Of a stretch of 8,726 nt of DNA, positions 1 to 7,114 are shown in pieces; positions within the stretch are counted from its first letter, which is position 1; every line of letters starts with the position of its first letter. The notes beneath the pieces are model-generated. The model was not told the DNA's origin, did no database searches, and saw only the letters and a program-made list of their open reading frames with translations. This stretch comes from Acidobacteriota bacterium (lineage in GTDB: Bacteria > Acidobacteriota > Terriglobia > UBA7540), in contig QHZK01000043.1 of the NCBI GenBank assembly GCA_003224635.1, positions 1-8,726 of the forward strand, read 5' to 3'. The position numbers were made by a program, and so were the translations under genes.

Positions 1-838
1 CGTAGAGGTGCGTTCCGTCGAAGTAGCCGAGTCCGTGCTCGTCGCTCGGGAAATGGGACGGCACCCAGTCGAGCAGCACGCCAATGCCGCGCTGGTGGAG
101 ATAGTCGATGAGGTACATGAAGTCCTGGGGAGTCCCATAGCGGCTGGTGGGAGCGAAGTACCCGGTCGTCTGGTAGCCCCAGGAGCCATAAAACGGATGC
201 TCCATGACAGGCATGAATTCCACGTGGGTGAAACCCATGCGTTCGACGTACCCGGCCAGCTTGGGCGCAATCTCGCGATAACCCAGCGGACGATGCTTCT
301 CTTCAGGGACGCGCATCCAGGAGCCCAGGTGCACTTCGTAGATGGCGACGGGGCTGGTGAAACTGTTGCGCTCGCGCCGCCGCCCCATCCACTCCTCGTC
401 TCCCCAAAAATAGTCCAGGTCGTAGACCACCGAGGCTGTCTTGGGCGGTATCTCGCTCCAGAAGGCAAACGGGTCGGCCTTTTCGACTCGATAATCGTCG
501 CTATGGGAGATGACGTAGTACTTATAGCACGCTCCCGCCGAAACTCCCGGAACGAAGCCCTCCCAGATGCCTGACTGCCCCCTGGGACGAAGCGCATGAC
601 TCCGCCGGTCCCAGGAGCTGAAGTCGCCGATCACGGACACCTGTCTGGCGTTGGGCGCCCAGACAGCGAAGTAGGCGCCGCGCACGCCGTCGACCGTCAT
701 GAGGTGAGCGCCCAGCTTCTGGTACAGTTGATAGTGCGTCCCCTCGTTGAACAGGTGGAGGTCCTGTTCGCTCAGGAGGGACACGTCATGGCGCACCCGC
801 GTTCCTGCTTCGCTTGGGCCCACGTGATTCGTTGTCAT
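1..838 (-). CDS. glgB: 1,4-alpha-glucan branching enzyme GlgB, N-terminal 279 residues (3' end cut by window edge)
   Basis: GlgB cuts an alpha-1,4-glucan chain and re-attaches it through an alpha-1,6 bond, the last step of glycogen-like polymer synthesis in the cytoplasm. Translating the minus strand from the ATG at 838-836 gives an open frame of 279 codons that leaves the window. Residues about 45-140 form a CBM48 domain (AYFAVWAPNA, VIGDFSSWD, then YKYYV and ADPFAF). The GH13_9 barrel opens at about 164 with AIYEVHLGSW and continues through GYFAPTSRYGTP to conserved region I, DWVPSHF (257-263). The catalytic Asp and Glu lie beyond the edge. Only one N-terminal beta domain is seen, so this is the shorter GlgB type. 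The ATG overlaps the malQ stop by 4 bp (ATGA), and GGAG lies just 2 nt upstream. An in-frame ATG at 853-851 is an alternative start adding five residues. Identification is secure; the exact start is less so. Confidence 0.96.
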   Translation of the reverse strand, partial: MTTNHVGPSEAGTRVRHDVSLLSEQDLHLFNEGTHYQLYQKLGAHLMTVDGVRGAYFAVWAPNARQVSVIGDFSSWDRRSHALRPRGQSGIWEGFVPGVSAGACYKYYVISHSDDYRVEKADPFAFWSEIPPKTASVVYDLDYFWGDEEWMGRRRERNSFTSPVAIYEVHLGSWMRVPEEKHRPLGYREIAPKLAGYVERMGFTHVEFMPVMEHPFYGSWGYQTTGYFAPTSRYGTPQDFMYLIDYLHQRGIGVLLDWVPSHFPSDEHGLGYFDGTHLY

Positions 839-3102
839 GACTCCTTTGTCCATAGTCCTTGGTCCCTTGTCGTCCTTTCTCCAGATGACGCGCGCTGGCG
901 CTCGGTCTTATTTTTGCCTTTTGATTGTTGCCTTTTGATTGTTGCCTTTTGCCTTTTGATTTGCTTTTCTCGTCCTTCGCTCCGCAGCCGGTCTACCTCT
1001 CGCAGTGTGTCGAGCACCTGGGTCATGCGGAAGAACTCTTCCAGGCTGTAACGCGCTTTCCGCTGCCAGTTTGGACGCTGGTCCGTGGTGCCGGGAACGT
1101 TCTGCGGCTGGGACTCCCCCCACAAGTCCTCGATGTTGACCAGGACCACCTCAGCGCGACTGGCGCTCAGCAGCTTGAGAAAAGCGCGGGCCACGGACTC
1201 CGCTGAGGGGGAGGAGTTGTCGAGCCAGCCTCGACGCTCAAAAAAGCGGGTCAGCGATTTTCTCACGGCCTGCCGTAGTTTGCGCTCCGCTATCGCGTCG
1301 CGGCGGCTCAGGAAGCCGAGTTCACTGCGGTCTTCGATATCCAGGCCCTCCCAGAACGCCGCAAAAGTCGGCATATCGTGGGTATTGAGGCTCGCCACAC
1401 AGTCGGAGGGAACCAGACGAAGCCTGCTTCCGCCCGCCAGCACGTACTGCACCACGTACATGCGCTTGATGTTGTGCCGCGCCATGGTCGGGTTGACGTA
1501 GCGCGGCACAGTGCCCAGGTTCTCCCCCACGATCAAAGACTTGTGGCGATGCGACTCGAGGCAGAGTATCGCGTAGAGCTCCTCGGCTGGGTACTGAACA
1601 TAGGCGCCGTGAGCTGGTTCGAGGCCCTTTGGGATCCAGAAGAGCCGGTGAAGGCCCATGACGTGGTCGACGCGAAGCAACCCGGCGTGCCGGAGCTGCT
1701 GGCGGAGGCAAGCGATCATGTAGGCGTGCCCCCTCTGCCTTCTGGTCTCGGGATGGAGAGGCGGGAACCCCCAGTTCTGTCCGCCCGTGAAGAGAATGTC
1801 GGGAGGCGCGCCCGCGCTCATCTCGCCAACAAACGCTTCGCGGTGGCGCCACACGTCATAGCCCGCCGGGTGCAGGCCCAGGGGCAGGTCGAGGCACAGG
1901 CCCGGAGGCCGCCTGCGGGCCTTCTCCGAAACAGTCCTGAGTTGTTCGTCCGCCTGCCACTGTGCGTAGAGATGATAGCGTTTGGCTTCCTCATCGTAGT
2001 CGCCAGTCTGGAGCCGCCCCTCCCGCAGACGCTCGGGCCACTCAGGCCAAGGAGCGCGCTCGCGCTCGCCAACCGCCCGGAAGCAAGCGTAGTCCTCCGC
2101 CATCGGGTTGGCTTCGAGAAACCGGCAGAAGGCCTCGTGCCGTCCGCCGCCGCCGTTGTCGGAAGGTCCAGCGCTTTCGCCAAAGAAGCAATTTGCCAAC
2201 GGCTCCAGAATCTTCCGCTTGAGCGCCATTCCCCGGCGGTAATCCACCACGCGATCCGAGCGCAGGGACCTGAGCTCTTCCTCGGCCTCGGAAGCCTGGG
2301 CCTGGGCCGAAGCGCACTCCCGGAGTTCAGGAATGCGCGTTATGTCCACATAGAACTCGTTCCAGAAAACGCGGCTGGCAGGCGCGTAAGGGCTCGGATC
2401 AAACGGCTCATCCAGAAAAGTCGCGAGTAGCGGCAACGTGGCGATCGCGCGAGCCCCCCGACCGTTCGCCCAATCGAGCAGAGCCTCGAGGTCCGAGAAG
2501 TCGCCTGCTGCCCAGCTCCGGTCGGACTGGAGCGCATAAAGCGGAAGGAAAACACCCCAGCTCCCCGCAGATTGTGAGTCTCGGTCTCCATAGGCCCGCG
2601 TAGGTGCGGAAACGATGAGCGCCTCAGCGGTTCCCTGGGGCATTTCTAAGCTGAGCCGATGATGGCCGAACGGCTGCTTTCCGGGAAGGCTCAACCCTTT
2701 GGCCACATAGCGCACTCCCTCAATTTCTTCCATGCGAAGCGTGCGCAGGCGCGCAAGGTTTAAGGTCCAGGCGCGCGTTTCTCCGTTCTCGAAGTCCAAA
2801 CGACATGCCACCGGCCCGGCTGCCCGGTCTTGTGGTAACCGCAGCTCCACTGGCGCGGGCCCGCCGTCCCACGCCACAACCACCGGCTCGAGTGGCCGCT
2901 GCCATTCCGCCTGGTGTCGCTCTCGCCAAGCGGCAGCAACGTCGCGCAGCCGCTCAATCGGAGCGCCCAGGGAGCGCAGAATTGCCCTCAGTCCTTCCGG
3001 GGAAGCGAACGTTCGCCGACCGCGGAGGTCGCGCCGAGTAGTTTCCACTCCGTAAAGATGGGCCAGCCGGCGCAAGTCCTGGATTTCCCGTTCAGCACTC
3101 AC
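835..3102 (-). CDS. malQ: 4-alpha-glucanotransferase MalQ (amylomaltase, GH77) with a repeat-encoded C-terminal tail
   Basis: A 755-residue cytoplasmic disproportionating enzyme that moves maltodextrin segments between alpha-1,4-glucan chains. Residues 1 to about 175 are a beta-rich N-terminal extension of the kind found in the larger MalQ proteins. The GH77 barrel follows, with WGVFLPLYALQSDRSW near 182, GAPPD and GQNWGFPP (431-447), RVDHVMGLHR carrying the expected nucleophile Asp479, GENLGTVP with acid/base Glu527, and LNTHDMPT with Asp576. The family normally ends soon after PGTTDQRPNWQRK (670-682) and a last helix to about 707. About 48 highly charged Lys/Arg/Gln residues follow, partly encoded by 7-bp repeats. 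The start is GTG (3102-3100), overlapping the treS-mak TGA by 4 bp, with GGAG at 3111-3114. In this cluster it probably trims or recycles linear glucans made by GlgE. All catalytic residues are present, so the enzyme should be active. Confidence 0.95.
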   Translation of the reverse strand: MSAEREIQDLRRLAHLYGVETTRRDLRGRRTFASPEGLRAILRSLGAPIERLRDVAAAWRERHQAEWQRPLEPVVVAWDGGPAPVELRLPQDRAAGPVACRLDFENGETRAWTLNLARLRTLRMEEIEGVRYVAKGLSLPGKQPFGHHRLSLEMPQGTAEALIVSAPTRAYGDRDSQSAGSWGVFLPLYALQSDRSWAAGDFSDLEALLDWANGRGARAIATLPLLATFLDEPFDPSPYAPASRVFWNEFYVDITRIPELRECASAQAQASEAEEELRSLRSDRVVDYRRGMALKRKILEPLANCFFGESAGPSDNGGGGRHEAFCRFLEANPMAEDYACFRAVGERERAPWPEWPERLREGRLQTGDYDEEAKRYHLYAQWQADEQLRTVSEKARRRPPGLCLDLPLGLHPAGYDVWRHREAFVGEMSAGAPPDILFTGGQNWGFPPLHPETRRQRGHAYMIACLRQQLRHAGLLRVDHVMGLHRLFWIPKGLEPAHGAYVQYPAEELYAILCLESHRHKSLIVGENLGTVPRYVNPTMARHNIKRMYVVQYVLAGGSRLRLVPSDCVASLNTHDMPTFAAFWEGLDIEDRSELGFLSRRDAIAERKLRQAVRKSLTRFFERRGWLDNSSPSAESVARAFLKLLSASRAEVVLVNIEDLWGESQPQNVPGTTDQRPNWQRKARYSLEEFFRMTQVLDTLREVDRLRSEGREKQIKRQKATIKRQQSKGKNKTERQRASSGERTTRDQGLWTKES
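841..877 (-). repeat. Short heptad run (GTCCTTG family) over the glgB start
   Basis: On the plus strand four phased 7-bp units occupy 841-868 (CTCCTTT, GTCCATA, GTCCTTG, GTCCCTT). After a 2-bp slip another similar unit follows (CGTCCTT, 871-877). Read on the minus strand they supply the GGAG ahead of the glgB ATG, the alternative ATG at 853-851, and the last codons of malQ. The units are degenerate and few, so the periodicity is less striking than in the other arrays of this window. Confidence 0.6.
910..958 (-). repeat. In-frame heptad array inside the 3' end of malQ (CAAAAGG / CAACAAT units)
   Basis: Seven 7-bp units run without a break from 910 to 958. On the plus strand the types are ATTTTTG (once), CCTTTTG (four times) and ATTGTTG (twice). 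CCTTTTG and ATTGTTG alternate through 917-951 before a second consecutive CCTTTTG. Because 7 is not a multiple of 3, the reading frame steps through all three phases of the unit and yields a mixed basic peptide containing IKRQKATIKRQQSKGK. The array lies past the conserved end of the GH77 domain, so expansion here would lengthen the protein without touching the catalytic fold. Confidence 0.85.
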
Positions 3103-6100
3103 CCTGCGAACTCCAGTAGTAACTGCGGAATGGCGTGAAGAGGGACCCGGACCCAGTCCGGCCGGTTGTTGAGCTCATAAGTGACCTCGTACAAGGCCTT
3201 TTCGAGCAGGTACGCGCGCACCAAGACGTCGATGTCTTCGATGGAGCGGGGGACAAAGGCCGCCGCGCCCGCCAGCTCCATGTAGGACTTCAGGAACGCG
3301 GACGATACCCACGAATACCAGCGGCGCGCCCAAGGCTCAAGGGCAGAAATGTCATCCGGCTTCGCTCCCTGGACTCCTCCAACGGTCTGCTTGAACAGGG
3401 CCATGAACGACGCATAATGGAAAGATCGCAGCATGCAGGCGACGTCCCTCAAGGGTGAGCGCTTGATCCGCCTGTCGCTGATCGAGCGAGAGGGTTCTCC
3501 CTCGAAATCGATGATGACAAAATCCTTACCCGTGTTGAGCACCTGCCCGAGATGGTAGTCGCCGTGGATACGGGTCCGCATGGCGATGACCTTGCGCTCA
3601 ATCACGCACCGAAAGCGCTTGTTGACTTCTCCTTCCAAACCCAGGACCTCGCTCCCGAGGCCGCGCACCGGTTCCGGGAGCGTCCTGAGGTTCTTGCGAA
3701 GCAGTTGGAACGCCTGGGAGGCCACGTTGCGCATGGTCTGGTAAATCGAGCGCTGGTAGAGCACGGAAAAGGGCTCGGGAACGAAGCTCGGGTCCTGCGA
3801 CTCCGAGGCGAGCGCCAAGTGCAGTTCTGCCGTGCGCTGTCCAAGGAGCCGGGCCTTTTCCATGTAGCTGCCCACAAGTTCATGAGCCAAGGGCGGGAGC
3901 GCCTCCTCGAGCAGCGCAAGCGGCGCTTTGCCCGGCGCCGGGAGGTCGTCGGGTTGCGTGGGACGGGCTGCGACCTGCTCAAAATACTGGTCCAGCGCGT
4001 CCAAAGTGTACTGCCAGGCGTCGCCCTGATTCGGCACAAAGGCCTGCATGATGCCCAGGCTCATCGGCTCGCCGTGACCCCGGCGATAGACCAGGGTTCC
4101 CGCCGGGGACGGGAAATTCGTGAAAGACGTGCGCTCGCTCAAGAACGCGCTGATCTCGACGTCAGGATTAACCCCTTCCTGAAGGTGGCGGAACAGCTTT
4201 AGGACCAGCCGGTCTCCATACACGATCGAAGTGTTGCTCTGCTCGGCCCGCATGATGGATGGCTTCAGGGAAGGCGCTTCGAGGCCGCGCACGCGGCTGA
4301 GCGCCCGGGCGGGCAAAGCCAGGACCTTGCCGGCAGCACCGCTGAAGCGACGGCGCCTCTCGACCGCTTCGAGCAGGGCGGTGGCAAAACTCTCTTCAGC
4401 CAGCGCGCTGTAAAGAGTCCCCGTTCCGGAGGGGGCCTCCAGGCGAGCGATGACCGCGCGAGGCTCGCGTTCTAGAACCGCCGCTGCCGCCTCCTCCACT
4501 GCGAAGGTTATGGGAAGGACGTAGGTTTCAGGATCCCCTTCCTTGTAGACGACCTGGATCAGCGTGATATACGCCTTCGGCGATGTGTTGCTGACCGGGA
4601 TGACGTCGACGATCTCCGTGTAGTCGATCGAGCGCCCTTTCCCTCCGAACCATCGCCGGGCGCGCAAGAAGACGGGCAAGACCGCCTCCAGAGCCCGCCG
4701 GTTCTTGTCTTGAAAGATGCTTTCAAGGTCACTCGCCACTGTCGGCACCGCGAGAAGCGGAACGTGGTCTTCCGGCTCGGCGGCTTCAACGTCGATTTCA
4801 GCCACCCGCTGCGGCTCCAACCTGAACCAATAGAGAACATGCGGACCCAGAGTGATGAAGTACGGCTGCGCGCCAATGGGAGGGAACTCCGTGTGGCCGA
4901 ACTGCTCGACCGGCGCCATCCCCTTGAACGCACTGAGGTCCAGCTCTGCGTACTGCGCCAGACGCGACAAGTTCGCCACCACCAGCAGCACTTCATCCTG
5001 GTATCGGCGGATGAAGGCCAGCACCTTGCGGTTATCCGGGTAAAGGAATTCCAGCGTTCCGCGGCCAAAGGCCTTGAGCCGCTTCCTCTGGGCGATCAGA
5101 CGCCTCATCCACCACAGGTGGGAGCTCGGATTCTTGAACCGCGACTCCACGTTGACAACTTCATAGTGGTATTCGGAGTCCGCGATAACGGGCAGATAGA
5201 GGCCCTGGGGGTTGGAGCGGGAAAAGCCCGCGTTGCGGTCCGCACTCCACTGCATAGGCGTACGGACGCCGTTGCGGTCGCCCAGGAAGATATTGTCCCC
5301 CATCCCGATCTCGTCCCCGTAGTAGACGACCGGCGTGCCCGGCAGCGAGAAGAGCAGGCCGTTCATGAGCTCAATCTTATTCCAGTCGTTCCCCAGCAGC
5401 GGATGGAGACGGCGCCGGATGCCCAGGTTGATGCGCGCCTGGGGGTCGTGGGCGTAGACCCGGTACATGTAGTCGCGCTCCTCGTCCGTGACCATCTCCA
5501 GGGTGAGCTCATCATGATTGCGCAAGAACAGGGCCCACTGGCAATTCTCCGGAATGGAGGGCGTCTGAGCGAGGATATCGATAATAGGGAACCGGTCTTC
5601 CATGCGCACGGCCATGAACATGCGTGGCATAAGCGGGAAATGGAAAGCCATGTGGCACTCGTCGCCGTCCCCAAAATACGCCGTGGCGTCCTCGGGCCAC
5701 TGGTTGGCCTCGGCCAAGAGCATGCGGCTCCGAAAATTGGCGCCAACTTCTCGACGTATATCCTTGAGCAGGGCGTGCGTTTCCGGAAGGTTCTCGCAAT
5801 TGGTGCCTTCCCGCTCGTAAAGATACGGCACGGCGTCCAGCCGCAGCCCGTCCACACCCATCCCCAGCCAGAAGTTCATCACCTGGACGACCGCCTTGCG
5901 CACCAGCCGGTTATCGTAATTCAGGTCCGGCTGGTGGTGGTAGAAGCGGTGCCAGTAATAAGCATTGGCCACGGGGTCCCAGGTCCAGTTCGAACCCTCG
6001 AAGTCCTTGAAGATGATACGCGTCTCCTTGTACTTCTCTGGCGTGTTGCTCCAGACGTAGAAGTCGCGCCAATGGCTGCCCGGGGGCGCTCGACGGGCGC

Positions 6101-6473
6101 GCTGGAACCACGGATGCTGGTCCGACGTATGGTTCAGGACCAATTCCGTGACCACGCGCAAACCCCGGCGGTGCGCTTCCCGCAAGAACATCTTGAAATC
6201 GCTTAGCGTGCCATACGCTGGGTGGACGTTCGTGTAGCTCGAGATATCGTACCCGTCATCCTTTAGAGGGGAAGGGTAAAACGGCAGAATCCAGATGGTC
6301 GTGACTCCGAGGTCGTGCAGGTAGTCCAACTTTTCAGCCAGCCCGCGGAAGTCCCCGATGCCGTCCCCATCGCTGTCGTAGAAGGCGCGGACGTGGACCT
6401 CGTAGAAGATCGCATCCTTGTACCAGAGCGGATCGCCGTCGAGCTGGAACGGTTCTTTTTCGCGGTTCTTCAT
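3099..6473 (-). CDS. treS: Trehalose synthase / maltokinase fusion (TreS-Mak)
   Basis: A 1124-residue bifunctional protein. Residues 1 to about 555 are a GH13_16 trehalose synthase interconverting trehalose and maltose. DPLWYKDAIFYEVHVRAF is at 14-31, the nucleophile Asp213 in GLRLDAVPYL, acid/base Glu255 in LLAEANQWPED, and Asp321 in LRNHDELT. PGTPVVYYGDEIGMGDN (379-395) precedes the C-terminal beta domain. An acidic linker (about 556-580) joins a maltokinase of about 540 residues (Mak/Pep2, aminoglycoside-phosphotransferase fold), which uses ATP to make maltose 1-phosphate. It shows RRWFGGKGR near 606, QSNTSIVYGDRLVLKLF (745-761), HGDYHLGQVL (970-979, catalytic Asp972) and VIIDFEGEP (986-994, metal ligand Asp989). 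Such fusions are known in many bacteria and should channel maltose to the kinase, feeding the GlgE encoded upstream. The ATG at 6473-6471 has only a weak AGG 2 nt upstream, and a heptad array begins 10 bp away. Both active sites look intact. Confidence 0.97.
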   Translation of the reverse strand: MKNREKEPFQLDGDPLWYKDAIFYEVHVRAFYDSDGDGIGDFRGLAEKLDYLHDLGVTTIWILPFYPSPLKDDGYDISSYTNVHPAYGTLSDFKMFLREAHRRGLRVVTELVLNHTSDQHPWFQRARRAPPGSHWRDFYVWSNTPEKYKETRIIFKDFEGSNWTWDPVANAYYWHRFYHHQPDLNYDNRLVRKAVVQVMNFWLGMGVDGLRLDAVPYLYEREGTNCENLPETHALLKDIRREVGANFRSRMLLAEANQWPEDATAYFGDGDECHMAFHFPLMPRMFMAVRMEDRFPIIDILAQTPSIPENCQWALFLRNHDELTLEMVTDEERDYMYRVYAHDPQARINLGIRRRLHPLLGNDWNKIELMNGLLFSLPGTPVVYYGDEIGMGDNIFLGDRNGVRTPMQWSADRNAGFSRSNPQGLYLPVIADSEYHYEVVNVESRFKNPSSHLWWMRRLIAQRKRLKAFGRGTLEFLYPDNRKVLAFIRRYQDEVLLVVANLSRLAQYAELDLSAFKGMAPVEQFGHTEFPPIGAQPYFITLGPHVLYWFRLEPQRVAEIDVEAAEPEDHVPLLAVPTVASDLESIFQDKNRRALEAVLPVFLRARRWFGGKGRSIDYTEIVDVIPVSNTSPKAYITLIQVVYKEGDPETYVLPITFAVEEAAAAVLEREPRAVIARLEAPSGTGTLYSALAEESFATALLEAVERRRRFSGAAGKVLALPARALSRVRGLEAPSLKPSIMRAEQSNTSIVYGDRLVLKLFRHLQEGVNPDVEISAFLSERTSFTNFPSPAGTLVYRRGHGEPMSLGIMQAFVPNQGDAWQYTLDALDQYFEQVAARPTQPDDLPAPGKAPLALLEEALPPLAHELVGSYMEKARLLGQRTAELHLALASESQDPSFVPEPFSVLYQRSIYQTMRNVASQAFQLLRKNLRTLPEPVRGLGSEVLGLEGEVNKRFRCVIERKVIAMRTRIHGDYHLGQVLNTGKDFVIIDFEGEPSRSISDRRIKRSPLRDVACMLRSFHYASFMALFKQTVGGVQGAKPDDISALEPWARRWYSWVSSAFLKSYMELAGAAAFVPRSIEDIDVLVRAYLLEKALYEVTYELNNRPDWVRVPLHAIPQLLLEFAG
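3111..3114 (-). promoter_or_regulatory. Shine-Dalgarno site of malQ inside the end of treS-mak
   Basis: GGAG on the minus strand lies 8 nt before the GTG at 3102-3100 and overlaps the last Leu-Glu codons of treS-mak. With the GTGA stop/start overlap this supports the GTG start and suggests coupled translation of the two enzymes. Confidence 0.7.
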
Positions 6474-6482
6474 GACCTATCG

Positions 6483-6529
6483 AAGTAGGCAGTAAGCAGT
6501 CGGCAGTAAGTAGTCAGCAGTAAAACAGG
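6483..6529. repeat. Left heptad array next to the treS-mak start (CAGTAAG family)
   Basis: Phased 7-bp units read on the plus strand: AAGTAGG (6483-6489), then CAGTAAG, CAGTCGG, CAGTAAG, TAGTCAG and CAGTAAA, closing with ACAGG at 6529. The block 6490-6529 matches 7031-7070 at 36 of 40 positions in the same orientation, including the non-heptad end. The two copies flank the S23-family gene 541 bp apart. The array lies in the leader just before treS-mak. Confidence 0.9.
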
Positions 6530-6585
6530 CGACCCCCACTCATTTTGTGCGCTAACGCGGACCGCTCGCCGATTACTGCGCCGCA

Positions 6586-7005
6586 CTATGACGTGAACCT
6601 TTCCGGATGCCTGATCATGCCGTTCAGCATTCTTCCGACCTCTTCGTAGCCCGCGGTCAGCTCGCGGTGGTGTTCCTGGGAGAGATACTCACAGTCACGA
6701 GCAAAGTCCAACCAAACCAAAGTTTCCGTTGCCTCGGCATCGGAGTCAGCCAGCTTGCTGACGAACATGTTGGGATACTGACGTTTGCGATATCCTTCCG
6801 CAATATTCGCTGCGACACTCCGCGACGCGCGGCGGATTTGGCTTGTCAACGAGTACCGTTCATCCTGCAGAAATGTTTTGGACGCTTTGAAGATGTCCAT
6901 GGCCAACCTGTAAGCCAATTGATAAACTTTCAGATCTCGGTAACCGCGAGCCTCCCTCTTTGGTATTCCAGATTCGGCCAAAGGCTCACCTCGAGCCTCA
7001 ATCAC
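6586..7005 (-). CDS. S23 / four-helix-bundle family protein (23S rRNA intervening-sequence type)
   Basis: A 139-residue protein of the family annotated as four-helix-bundle or 23S rRNA-intervening-sequence protein. Members form small pentameric helical bundles and have no settled enzymatic role. The DGR accessory protein Avd is a distant relative. Visible hallmarks are YRDLKVYQLAYRLAMDIF (22-39), DERYSLTSQIRRASRSVAAN (48-67) and IAEGYRKR (68-75), then two more helices to about 136. No signal peptide, membrane segment or catalytic motif is seen. The start is GTG at 7005-7003, supported by GGGAGG six nt upstream; the next Met (36) would delete the first signature. My count over 6601-7000 is about 53% GC, below neighbouring lines. 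It has no evident link to trehalose or glucan metabolism and is bracketed by heptad repeats, so I infer a hitchhiking insertion, although it is in frame with the operon's direction and intact. Confidence 0.9.
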   Translation of the reverse strand: MIEARGEPLAESGIPKREARGYRDLKVYQLAYRLAMDIFKASKTFLQDERYSLTSQIRRASRSVAANIAEGYRKRQYPNMFVSKLADSDAEATETLVWLDFARDCEYLSQEHHRELTAGYEEVGRMLNGMIRHPERFTS

Positions 7006-7030
7006 TGCCTTCCTCCCTGCCTTCTGCTTA
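7006..7030 (-). promoter_or_regulatory. Ribosome binding site and start of the S23 gene built from heptad units
   Basis: On the minus strand, units TAAGCAG (7030-7024) and AAGGCAG (7023-7017) lead into GGGAGG (7017-7012, the Shine-Dalgarno sequence). A further AAGGCAG unit (7011-7005) follows, whose last G is the first base of the GTG start codon. The translation start of the gene is therefore part of the repeat structure, not separate from it. Confidence 0.65.
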
Positions 7031-7070
7031 CAGTATGCAGTCGGCAGTAAGCAGCCGGCAGTAAAACAGG
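7031..7070. repeat. Right copy of the flanking heptad block (CAGTAAG family)
   Basis: Units CAGTATG, CAGTCGG, CAGTAAG, CAGCCGG and CAGTAAA, then ACAGG, on the plus strand. It is a direct repeat of 6490-6529 with four mismatches. It lies upstream of the S23 gene with respect to transcription and is in the opposite orientation to the 14-unit array at 7103-7200. Confidence 0.9.
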
Positions 7071-7114
7071 GCCAACCCGTAAGCCAATTGATAAACCCCC
7101 CTCTGCTTACTGCC
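7043..7114. repeat. 12-bp perfect inverted repeat formed by opposing heptad arrays
   Basis: GGCAGTAAGCAG at 7043-7054 is the exact reverse complement of 7103-7114, with a 48-base spacer holding the S23 fragment. A second left-arm copy lies at 6488-6499 and a second right-arm copy at 7152-7163. The mRNA between glgE and the S23 gene could therefore fold in several alternative ways. No run of U follows, so it does not look like an intrinsic terminator. Confidence 0.6.
7070..7096 (-). pseudogene. 27-bp duplicated fragment of the S23-family gene
   Basis: This stretch matches 6901-6927, inside the intact S23 gene, at 26 of 27 positions in the same orientation. In the gene it encodes VYQLAYRLA, part of the first signature helix. 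Here the Arg codon AGG reads GGG, which would give Gly. It sits between two heptad arrays, has no start codon and no further similarity on either side. It is best read as a relic of a second, largely deleted copy or of a templated duplication. Confidence 0.8.

Noticed and set aside
8..574. Plus-strand open frame opposite the glgB fragment
   Set aside because: The minus-strand frame gives an unmistakable CBM48 and GH13 sequence over the same bases, so this is a shadow.
1378..2430. Plus-strand open frame (350 codons) opposite malQ
   Set aside because: Antisense shadow of the GH77 coding region; low-complexity, arginine- and alanine-rich translation with no family resemblance.
4710..6206. Long plus-strand open frame (498 codons) opposite treS-mak
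   Set aside because: It is the antisense shadow of a strongly conserved GH13 domain in high-GC DNA. Its translation has no recognisable domain and it has no independent support.
6530..6585. Intrinsic terminator after the S23 gene
   Set aside because: Short GC-rich pairing is possible, but no clean stem followed by a U run is seen on the minus strand.
6586..7005. Avd of a diversity-generating retroelement
   Set aside because: The fold family is related, but no reverse transcriptase, template repeat or variable repeat with adenine-specific differences is in the window.
6586..7005. 23S rRNA intervening sequence
   Set aside because: The family name comes from such sites, but no rRNA sequence flanks the gene here.
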